Source of the DNA: Mansonella perstans
Lineage: Eukaryota > Nematoda > Chromadorea > Rhabditida > Onchocercidae
Assembly: GCA_037074765.1 (NCBI GenBank)
Contig: JBAMDO010000204.1
Location: 1 to 64,000, forward strand
DNA length: 64,000 nucleotides
Direction of reading: 5' to 3'
A program made the position numbers and the translations under genes. The notes beneath the pieces were generated by a model that was not told the origin of the DNA, ran no database searches, and worked only from the letters and a program-made list of their open reading frames with translations. Shown here one piece after another: positions 51,901-62,600 of the stretch; the first letter of the stretch is position 1, and every line of letters begins with the position of its first letter.

Positions 51901-54170
51901 ACTGATATGATTATTTATGAGACAAATAATACTTGAATTACAACAAGCATTTATGAAAAACTGTTTGCGATATTTATTAATTTATACAATTGTTTAGTAA
52001 TCGATAGTTTAATATTGATAGTTCTCATAATCTGATATTATTTATAGAATAGCTTTCAACTATTTATTTTGAAACTTCCATAAAATACATATTTTGTAAA
52101 ATTTTTGCACAAATTAGTTATTCCGATATTACGATAAAATTTTAAAATCAAAATTTAACTTTTCACATATGAATTTTGCACTATTTGAAATTTATAAAAT
52201 TAACGAAAAATTATGCTTTAACTTAATAAATTAATTGTAATTAAAATTTTTAATTGTATAACAGTAATCAAAATTTTTTATTGTAAATTTCGATAAGAAC
52301 AGAGAAAAGCAATAAAAATCAAATTATAACTGTCTTTGTCTTTTTTACATTTTTTTCCATTTGTTTAAATGCCGAATTTTTTTTGATTTTGCTTTACATC
52401 AGCAAGCATTCATTTTTATTTCATTAATTAATTACAATATGATATGGAATTGTTTTTAATTAAAAAAAATCATCTCCTCTTCATGTTAGGTGCATCATTT
52501 TCCGAACTGCAATGATTTCTTGCGTACACGAAGTACTGGACCAGCTGATTGGGTACACGAAAGTAAAGTTTATCATTTCTTCGATTTTCATCTTCTATCA
52601 ATTGCTCAAACATTTATTCCATTTATCGTTCTTGTTCTTTTTAATTTTGTAAGTTTTTCATTCGCTTTCTTATGCTTTCCTGAAAATTACCAATCATTTA
52701 AAAAAAAAAAGCAGTTATGCAAGTAATTAAAATTTAATATTTTCTTATAATTTATTCCAATTTTTCTTCTTTTCAGAATTTAGTTTAAAATTAAATTAAG
52801 ACTTTCTTGGTTTTGTTTCTTTTTTATTGCTTAATTTAAGCAATTTAAATAATTTTTAATAATTGTTAAAATATTTTTACAGATTATTATACGGAAATTG
52901 CCAAGACAAAGTTTAAATCAACAAAGAAATAGTAAAAAGGAAAGAAATGAGAAAAATAGGCATTTTCTATTGCAACAAAATTTTACCCTAAATAACTATC
53001 AAATGGAACACAAGCGAAAACTTGCCATTTCAAATGCTTTTTTTCAATTTGATCGATTTGACCGAAAAACTTCATTACTGAAATCAAAATTACCAGGTAT
53101 CAACAATTTAGATTCAAAGTTCAAAAAAAAAAAGGAAATAAGCGCAATAATTTATCGTATGGATGAAAAGCTATGAATAAGTTACATTCTATTAACATAA
53201 TTACTATAATGTAATCAATTGCAACAATTCCAATATATTGCATTAGAAAATCATTGAATAAATCGAAAAAATTTTTGATTAATTAAGACAAAAATTAATA
53301 ATTTTGCACAAATAATTATGAAAATGTTTTATTTATGCTGTACACATTATTCAAGACTGCAAGAGATTGTAATAGAATTGCAAAGTTGTTTTTTGCTAAT
53401 TTGAATTTAAATATGAAAATTTAATAAAAGGAAAAATACTATAAAATTGGATAAATTTCATAATTTATATAAGTTTTAATTTGAAATTTTTTCAACAAAA
53501 AAATCAATGTGCAATTAATAGTGCGTTTAGTACAATATGCTGAATACATCGAACTAATGATACATTTAAAAGAAATATTTTCAAATTATTAATTATTATA
53601 CATTATTAAATATTATACATAATTTTAAAGAAAGAGAAAAAATCATTTAAAGAGATTTTTTGTTAGTGAGAAATATGTTTTTCATTTTTTCCAGTATCCG
53701 TTATAATGACTAAACCGTTACGGAAAATGTCCATTCCGGTTCGTGATGCGGTTTGCACAATGTTTGCCATTGTTACTTCTTATTTGATTAGCAACAGTCT
53801 TCATTTGATACTTACAATCTTAGAAAGGTTTCATTATCTTATTCATTCTTTTAATTTTTTACAAAATTTATGCTAATAAAAAAATTGTTTTAATAAAATG
53901 TGTTTTAGTGTTTTTTTTTTATCATTATTTCTCTTTTTCAGATCCCAAATTTCAATACTTCGTGATCCGAATGATCCTATGATGGCAAGTACATTTCACA
54001 CTGTTTTTTCGGATACGGTCAGTTTTGTATACATGTTTACCAGCGCAATTCGTATCATCGTTTACATAGCGTGTAATCGGGCAGTAAGTTCGCATCTAAA
54101 AGATTTCCCACTTTGCAAACATTGTTACCGGAAAGGAAAATTGTCATCAAATGTTGCTGTACCAATTTAA
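48913..54170 (+). CDS. Seven-transmembrane receptor, divergent rhodopsin-like GPCR (430 aa, 8 exons)
   Basis: Exons 48913-49005, 50801-50939, 51081-51166, 51509-51748, 52490-52648, 52883-53096, 53695-53827 and 53942-54170 all join in phase. The 31-residue N-terminal exon has an N-glycosylation sequon (N7-G-T). TM1 is about 39-63 with LLGTCGNLLLVYI, TM2 about 75-103 with LAILDA, TM3 about 113-139 followed by ERL (140-142) in place of DRY, TM4 about 165-186, TM5 about 214-243, a basic Gln/Asn-rich third loop, TM6 about 328-352 and TM7 about 373-398. TM6 lacks CWxP, TM7 lacks NPxxY (it reads TSAIRIIVYIAC), and no cysteine is seen at the usual TM3 position. This pattern fits the nematode peptide-receptor or FMRFamide-receptor-like group; the ligand is unknown. 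It is probably a plasma membrane, G-protein-coupled sensor, with neuronal expression my inference. The start ATG is close to a probable spliced-leader acceptor. Confidence 0.87.
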
Positions 54171-54191
54171 GAACTTCGATTTAAAGTAGCA

Positions 54192-54197
54192 AATAAA
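54192..54197 (+). other. Polyadenylation signal AATAAA of the receptor gene
   Basis: AATAAA occurs 22 bases after the TAA of the receptor gene. Confidence 0.6.
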
Positions 54198-56001
54198 TAT
54201 TGTTATGTTTGCTTTTTTCTTTTTATTTCATCAGTGATAAAATTTGAAATATGTCTGTAATTTTGTTTTTTGCTGATTTTCCGTGTATATGTGTTATTTT
54301 AAAATAAGATTTAATAAAAATTTTGACTACAATAGTTGATGATGTGGAAATGACAAAATGATATCACATAATATACACAACTAGAAATACTGTTGAACAA
54401 AGATATTAAATGACTTTGAAAAATTTCAACAATTTAACAATCAAAAGTAAAAGAAATAGAATTGTCCACTATATTAGTGATATGTTTACTGGTTTATGAA
54501 GTTTTTTTTTTTGCTCAAAACTTTCAGTGGTCACAATAAATTAATTTTTTAATAAGAGAAGTTAACAAAAGTGATTTTTTTTTTTTTTAAATTTATATTC
54601 TTCAAATAGATAGATAGAGAGATAGAGAGAGAGAGAGCGCAGAGAGATTATAAGAATGAGAAATGAATATAAAACGATTTATAATTTTTGATGGATTTGT
54701 CGATTGGCTGTAATTGATGACATTGTTTGATTCATTTCATGATCATCAATGATAACCTCATTTTCATTTGATTAAAATCAAAATTCATTTCATCATTTCA
54801 TTTTTAAATCTTCATAATATCATATTGTTAACTTTGTTATTATTATTTACATCATCATCATAATCAAATCGCCAATATTTGCTATTAAAAAAAATGTTTA
54901 AATTTCATTTCTACTGCTTATCCACTTTCAAAAGTTTATTTTTCCTTTCCTGAAGAATATTTGCATATTTAAATGAATTGCTGAATACATGAAGACAAAA
55001 AAAGTTTTACATAAAATTTTAATGTTAAATTCTAGGGAGAAGAATTAAGCAAAATTCTTTCATATCATTTATCAAAAAAATATGCATTCTATAAAATATT
55101 TGCTTAATCTTTTGAAATGATTTCAAAATTAATCATTTATTAAAAATTTTTAAAGAAACAAAAAAGTTTTAAATTGTTTCATTCTAGCCTGAATCTTAAA
55201 CATAAATTAAACTTTAGGTTGGTTTTTTTTTCCATTTTCATAATTTGATATTTGAAAAAAAAAATGTAATATGAACAAATTTTTTTTTTTTGTTTAATTC
55301 TTCGCCCTAGAAATTAGCATTAAAATTTTTTTGTAAAACTTTTTTTGCTTTATGTATTCAGCATTTCATTCAAATATGCAAATATTCTTCTGAAAAGGAA
55401 AAATCAATAAATTTTTGAAAATCGATTAGCAGCAGAAAAGTTAAACATTTTTTTAAGTAATAAATATTAACGATTTGATCATGTTGATAATGAAAATAAT
55501 AATAACAAAGATAATAATATAATATTATGAACATTTAAAATGAAATGATTTTGATTTTTTTTTTCAATAAATACAATTAGCTTTTAATTTAAATGCAACA
55601 AATGGTATTTATTTATATTATTGTCAAATTTTTTTTGTATACCAATTGTTAGAATAATTCATTTCATTTACCAATTTTTTTTCAAATTCATATTAGAAAT
55701 ATTTTTGTTTAATAGATAAAGCACAGTGCGGTAGCTAATATTTCAAGAGATTTCAGCTACTTTTTTTCATGAACAAATCTGGAAATAATTGGAAAATTTT
55801 TTCATTCTTTACAAAATGTACGAAAATGAAGCTTTTGTTATTTCTTATTGCAAATATAATGATTTTCAAATGAAAAAAAAGTAATACCAATTTTGCGACA
55901 TTTTGTTAAAAAGTTTGTACTTGAAAATACAAGAAAAAAATACAGTTATTTGACAAAAAAAGAAAATAAAATTTAGATTCTTACAAAGTGGTGCGTTAAT
56001 T
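54198..56001. other. Intergenic, no gene supported
   Basis: AT-rich DNA. A GATA/GAGA-type microsatellite (AGATAGATAGAGAGATAGAG and onward) lies at 54608-54648. The rest shows only A and T runs and scattered CATCAT words. It contains the upstream region of the Ground-like gene. Confidence 0.6.
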
Positions 56002-56040
56002 TGCTACTACCACTTTCTACTACTACTACTGCTACTACTG

Positions 56041-56081
<41 letters not shown>

Positions 56082-56119
56082 GCTACTACTACTATTACTG
56101 CTACTGCTACTACTATTAC
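56002..56119. repeat. (CTA)n trinucleotide repeat directly before a start codon
   Basis: About 39 consecutive triplets, mostly CTA with scattered CTG and TTA variants, end one base before the ATG at 56121. The repeat is in frame with that ATG and would read as poly-Thr/Ala, but no upstream ATG exists in frame, so it is probably 5' untranslated. Confidence 0.85.
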
Positions 56120-56120
56120 A

Positions 56121-58103
56121 ATGTTAGTTCATTTCATATTATTTCTGATAACAGTTACTGCATTTTCACTAAACAATTTAAAATCAAACTGTAACTGTCA
56201 AACTTCATTATCATCATCATCATATACTCCATCAATATCCTGTTCGAATGGATCATTGAATATCAGTGTCGGTGAAAAAAAATTTAGTAAAAAAATTGCT
56301 CTTGCTAAATTAAAATTGGTAAAGTTTTTTATTAATTCCTTTCTTTGAACACAAAAATTGAAAATAAATTTTCTTTGTTCATTTTTTTCTCAACATCTTA
56401 TCAATTTATCAGTTTTAAATTTAACAAATTGCCATAAGATTTTTTTAGAGTTTTTTTCTTTCATTTATTTATTTAATCAATTTTATCATTTTTAGCCATT
56501 CGAAAGGAAAGTAAGAAATGAATAATTGGTTTATTTATTCATTTTTTTTGTGTTTATATTTTAGAAGAAACAAGTTTCGAATGAAAAATTGCCGATAACA
56601 TACATGAAAGGTCGCGTACGATCACGCATTCGGAAGCGTTCCACGATACCAATTTCATCGGTACAATCATTATCGATATGAATCAGTTCAATTACCAGCA
56701 GCTAATCAGACGGCCAAATTTTTCAACTTTTTGACTTTCTTAAGTAATACTTGTATAAAATGATCATAATGAATGACCTGAAATAATTCATTTACTTATT
56801 AATGGATTGTAAGAAAAATCAGTAAGTTAGTGTTATCCAATAATCAATAACTAGAATTGTAGCAGTGCATTCTGTAACTTATCTTAACCGAAAAAAATGT
56901 TATTATACCATAGTCTTTCCGAAAATTATTATCGGAAATTCTGCAAGAAATTGCATACAACGATTGAAAATAGACAATTGATTGATTGTTCAAGTGTTAA
57001 TTCATTGTTATCACCAAAGGTACAATACTATATCAATTGAATCCTTTTTTCATCCCAACAATCATTTGAGGAAAATATAGGTTGACATAATAAAAATGAT
57101 ATCTGATAAAGTCATGAAACGAAATCAAAAAATGAATTTATATATAAAAGGTTGAGAAGATAAAATATCCATTAATAGTAAACTCTTCGAAGAAACCTAG
57201 TCATATTCGGTTTGTTATTCGAAATATATCATGTAAAATGATAACTAATTAATAGTTCACGGAACACCTGATTCCGTTGACATGTCTGTTTGCTTTAATA
57301 ATCAAGTCACTAGTAAAATATTTCAAACAAAGTAGACATAATCTCGAGGGGAGAACATCAGCAGTAGATATTTGATAATTTTATATTATTTAACTTCTTT
57401 ATATAATAGCCATTACAGTACTCGAATACCATAACAATCAATTTTTCATCTTTTATTTTGTGGATGTTAAATTTGAACTTTTTCAATAAAAAATTGACCC
57501 ACGGTTGCGTTTTTTACGCTTCTTAAATAATTTTTTTTAAATTTTTTTCAATTTCATTTTCAGGAAGATGATTCAGATCTGATAAGACCGACAAGACAAA
57601 ACATCCCGATCAGTCAAAGAGTGCATGTTCAAGGAATTCCCAATAGACGTATCATGGATAAGAATCAGTCAAAATTGTCACAAATAACAAAGAATCGGTC
57701 GGAAACCGGAATGGGCGTCAAATGCAATAGCCGAGCATTAAGAGAACTTATGCTTGAGGTATTATCATTAATGTTTTTTTTAAAGTAATTCTCACAAATA
57801 CTTGATCCGATTTCTTGCATGGAAAGCTAATCAAATTGAAAAAAAAAAGGCAATCCAGAATGGGACAGAAATATCTTGCACTAAAAAATATTTTACAATT
57901 ACTTAAATTTTTAAAAAATTTTTTAGAGCATTACTGATAATTCATCAGCATCAAAACGTTATATTAATAAACGAGCAGAAGCAAAATTTGGTGGTATCAT
58001 TGATGTGATTTGCTCGAAACATCATTTTTCTTATGTGTACAGTTCTAATTTATATTGTGAAACTACGAAAGGTAATGTGACATGTATTGCATTTCGACAA
58101 TAA
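56121..58103 (+). CDS. Ground-like domain protein (hedgehog-related), with an apparent frameshift (4 exons, about 221 aa)
   Basis: Exons 56121-56318, 56565-56660, 57564-57759 and 57927-58103. Residues 1-16 are a signal peptide (MLVHFILFLITVTAFS). A Ser-rich stretch follows, then a very basic segment with a furin-like site R-I-R-K-R (87-91), then the Ground-like domain. That domain begins KCNSRALRELML and continues SASKRYINKRAEAKFGG, then IDVICSKHHFSYVYSS, and ends YCETTKGNVTCIAFRQ. The cysteine pattern and the SKR, IDVICS and FSY words are those of PF04155. Ground-like proteins are nematode-expanded, secreted relatives of hedgehog N-terminal signals, linked to cuticle and extracellular matrix. 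Oddity: the frame that is open from the start of exon 3 runs into TAG at 57729-57731, and the domain is in the next frame. The switch falls at an AAAA run (57720-57723). One A fewer would restore continuity. It is either a sequence error or a recent disabling mutation. Confidence 0.82.
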
Positions 58104-59606
58104 TCTTTTAGTTAATATCATCGGTTAATTTGAAATCGTTTTTAATGAGTAAGCTAAAAACTCGTTTTAATGGATAATTATGGAAAAATGAAATTTCAAC
58201 CTATTTCCTTCTTTGAAGAACTTTCAATAATTCAAATAAATTTTCATTAATTGATTTTAAATCTAATGATTTTAAAATTCTTTGTAAAAATTGCCGTATA
58301 CCACCGATAAACAACAATATTCCCTCATTTATTTTTCCTGAATAAATAATAGAGAATGAAATTTAAATTGTACAATCTCAAATGAATATAAATCGTTGAA
58401 GAAGAAATTGTCAAAAAAAAATCCATAATCCCTTCTAATTAATCGATATTAACAAGTTTAATCAAGAACTTGTTTGATTAAGAAAAAAATGCAATTCAGC
58501 AGGATGAACGATTGTCAGGCATTTCGGCGAGGACATTTCTTGTCCTCTTTCTTTTCAGATTAACCACGGATTCCAAAAAAAAAAAAAAAAAAAAACAAAT
58601 TTCTGCAAGAATATCCTCTGATATAAATTTACCGCTCCTTAGAAATTTATCAAAAAAAAAAGAAATTTAACAAAACAATTAAATTATGGAACAAATAATT
58701 TTGCATACTTTTCTTTGTCCTAATCTTCAAGATATTTTTAGCTATTTGATTTAATATTGTGGTGAATGTGAAATTTATTTATATTTATGTAGTTGTATTA
58801 ATGAAAAAAAAAAGAAAAAATGTGTAATTTCTTTTTTTGTTGCTACAAACATAAATGATATCATTTATCCTTTTGAACAAAATCAATTGAGTAATGCTAT
58901 GTTGTGTTATAGTGAAATATATCCAGCATCTTTCATTCAGTTCATAAACTTTTTTCAAAAAACAGTACCTTCCATTCAAATCATAGACTGTTTCAAGAAA
59001 ACAGTATCTTCCATTCAGATCTATTTCAAGAAATATCCTCGCGTAATTACTTTTCACCAAGCACTCAGAGATCGATTATAAAAGACTTTATTAAAATTCA
59101 ACCAAATGTTACAATTTCAAAACACAGTAAAAATGAAAAATGTGCAAGCACTTATTACTTGCCTTGCATACTTTCTTCAGCCCATTTGCACACCAATGGA
59201 TGTAAGGTCCTTGATGTTAATTGTAATTTATGCTTCTGAAAAGATGTTTGTAAATTCATTTTCCTTCGAAAATGAAATCAGAAAAAGCGAAATATTCTTC
59301 CTTGAACAATTAAAAATTCAGCATACTCCGGAACTCCAGTATATGCCGAGATTCCAGTATTTCTTTAATAACAAACAAATTAAACAAAAACCTTTGCGAA
59401 AGCAATGATATATTTTACAAAAAAAGGCTCTTCATCAACTTCATCCGTATTCCTGTTTTCTTCATACCACTCGTATGCCTTCCTTTAATAATGCAAAGAA
59501 TTTTTTAAAAATTACTGAAATGGGAGAAACAATAACAGAACGCAATTTAATTGGCAATGCAAGAGAAGTAAGAAAATCGCAAAAAGTAATTTTTGACTTT
59601 TTTTTT
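58104..59606. other. Intergenic between convergent genes, no gene supported
   Basis: Contains the 3' ends of the Ground-like gene (plus) and NOC3 (minus). Holds a long A run (58577-58595) and a 39-bp tandem repeat at 58932-59035. A plus-strand frame at 59106-59408 is open for 100 codons (contains LEQLKIQHTPELQYMPRFQY) but has no splice partner, signal or family match I recognise. Confidence 0.5.
58932..59035. repeat. 39-bp tandem repeat, about 2.7 copies
   Basis: The word CATTCA recurs at about 58934, 58973 and 59012, each followed by TCATA/TCTAT, TTTCAA-AAA and ACAGTATCTTC. Thirty-nine is divisible by three, so the minus strand stays open and reads as repeats of DLNGRYCFLE type; this is probably incidental. 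Confidence 0.7.
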
Positions 59607-62600
59607 TTAAATCCTAACTAACCTTGTTGAGTATTTCGGCAATAGACGATTTGGTCCTGTAGATGGTAAGCCAAACTGAAGATATCGTGCTATCATACTA
59701 ACTGTTTTGTCAGGATGCTAAAAAACACGAAATTAATTGAAAGTACTATTATGAGCTTTCTTATTTGATAAATATTAAAACTATCGCATCAATCGCTCAT
59801 TACCCACAAAAAATTGCAATAAAATTTCGAGATATTTATTGGTAGGTGAAAAAGCTTGATCCACTTCATCACAATTTTTTCGACAATTTTGATCCACTTC
59901 ATCACAATTTTTTCGACAATTTTGCCTAAAGCTGAACAATAAACGAAAAAAAAAATACTTTAGCTAAGATGCTTATTTCTGCGATTATTGATGAAGAAAG
60001 CCCACCACAACAATCCGGATCATCAAGTTCTGGCTTAAACGACTCGATATAAGAGCCTCCATCTGTATTTTCCACCATGCAGTCTATCTTCGGATAAGCC
60101 TACATATTTTAGAAATAAATAGCTATTTTCTAGATGTTAGTTACAGCTATTGGTTACTAGCCGGTCACCATTTGAATACAATACGCTACTTCTGTTATAT
60201 TAAAATAAAATAATTGAAGTAAAATCAAGAAGCAATAAAATGCAGTACATTTTAGAATTATTGTTATATTGACTGCAGTGCAGTATTTGGTTACCGGATT
60301 AAATTCAATTCCAAATTTTTTTTGTAGACAGATCAATGCGGAAATAGTTAAATCAATGAGAGCTTCGCACCGCTTAAAAATACTAGTCTCAAAGTTATAT
60401 TTAACGACAAAGTTCCTCAGAATTCCTACAATCTAAATTTCTGCAGCGGGATTTCTCTTTAATTTTTATTCAAAAAGAAATACGTAGAAAAAAAATACTT
60501 ACAAAAACGTCAAAATTTGTAAGCAATAAAAACTTACAATAAAAAACGATCTAATGCACAATAAAATAGATGCTGCACCACAAGAGGGCATGAAAAACGC
60601 CAGCGCTAATAAACGTTTGATGTAAGCAGCTACACGACACGCCGGAACTTGTTTACGACGGTGGTTAATCATTAAATCTAATGTACGTAAACTGAGCGAC
60701 AATGTGTTTGCAGGTGAACCTGAAAAATTGTTCTGCTATTGATCCCACTGAAATGAACAGCAATTAAGTAAGCAGACAAAAATGATACAAGTACATAATC
60801 ATTAAATCAATTGAAAAAAATAAACCTTTCTGTTTTTCAAATGCTAAAGAAGGTAATAAACGATACATGGACCAGTAAAATCGTGATGGATCGATATTCA
60901 ATGCAACACCTTCACCGGAAAGCATGACGAATGATGTATATATGCATCGCAATGAATCAACCAGTCGAAGATGCTAATATATGACAGTAATTACTCGATG
61001 TTGAATCATCGTAAGCACGTAAAAATAAAGTATAGTTCTCATCAAAAATTTTAGCCGCAATCGAAAAATTCCTATTACGAATTTCTGGAGATCGCAGAAC
61101 AGTTTCTCATACGTACTTATTATAAGAAAGACTTTTCGAATAAAATATTGAATCGGTTCATTAACGGAATACCTTTTTTAATCCTTAGGTTTATAATCTA
61201 AGGATTAGTTGCAAGAAAACTTAACTACTTCCTTAATTTTTTAAATTTGTGATTCCAGAAAAGTCAAAGTTATAAAGAGTAAAACTTATCTACTACCAAA
61301 CAGTCATGTTCGTTTTAAAGAATTAAACATGAAACTCAAGTAAAAGAAAACAGAAAACCTGTTGATTAATTAGTGATGATAATGAAGATATCATATCGTC
61401 AAAGAATTCAACGTTGATTAAATGTGCGAATTTAGCCAGACCTTCCAGTACTGGTTCCAATAAATTTGTTGCGGGTAATCGCTTTATGACACGAAAATAT
61501 GTTGCAAATACGTGATTCATTGTTTCGGTTGCCTAAATTCCATGCTCAAATTATTCATATCCAAAGCAGTAATTTTCTGAGTAATTGTTATGAGTTCGCT
61601 TTTCAAGAAGTGGTCTTATCATTTATTGCCTTATCTTAGTGTCCTGTTCCCGCTGCACTTACTAAAAAAGCTCACGTATCTTTTGAATCAAAAATAAATT
61701 GAAAACAAAAAATTCTTGAAGATTGGCTGTCAACAATAATTAAAGAGAATTTTAAACTCAGTAAAGTATTTCGTTTCGCATAAATCATCATAACAATATA
61801 AAAAACTTACAAACGACAGTTTCGTTGAAATAGATTCAGCTGCTTCGGCTTCTTTCAAATCAGCTTGCAGCTTTTTCAACTGTTTAGCAAACTAAAATAC
61901 AGCAGCACTATTGCAAAATTTTCTAGTTCATCTTGTATATATATGTATATGTATGTATATCCAAATAATAAAAACTCATACCCTTTCTTTACTTTTCTTT
62001 TTCTTCTCTTTATTCAGCAATCGTTTCTTATTCAAAAGCTTCTCTTTTCCTCGACTTTTTTCACCCTTATTTACTTCCTAAAACAGAAAATCCAAAATTC
62101 TTATGAAATTAGATTCAATGACTCATTTGATTCAAAATCTATTTTCCGAATTAATTTTGAATCCCTACATTTAAATAAGTTTTAAATTAGTTTAATTTTT
62201 ATTCCTTTGGAACAAAAAGTTGGAAGCACCAACCTTCACTTTCAATTTCAGGAATGATGCAATCAATGCCGGTGGTACGTTGCCTTTTTTTTTATTAACA
62301 ATAGATGCAATAGATCTCGCTGCAGTGGCAGATGTTCGAAAGTTTAAATCGTTGTGAAACAACTCACCCAATGTGGAACAACATATATCGATAGCCTACC
62401 AATAATAAGAAATTTTTATATGAATCAAATTAATCACAATACAGCTCATTCTAAAAAAAAAAAAAAAAATTATAAATTGAGAAAAATGATGACGCCTAAA
62501 AGTCTTACATCCATGGAATTTGAAGTAGTTAAGCGAACCACAAAACTGATTATATTTGAAGCGTAATTGAAATGAGGCGCAGACAGGAGAACTCGTGTAA

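Noticed and set aside
59106..59408. 100-codon plus-strand frame containing LEQLKIQHTPELQY
   Set aside because: Stands alone between convergent genes with no acceptor, signal or homologue I know; left as unsupported.
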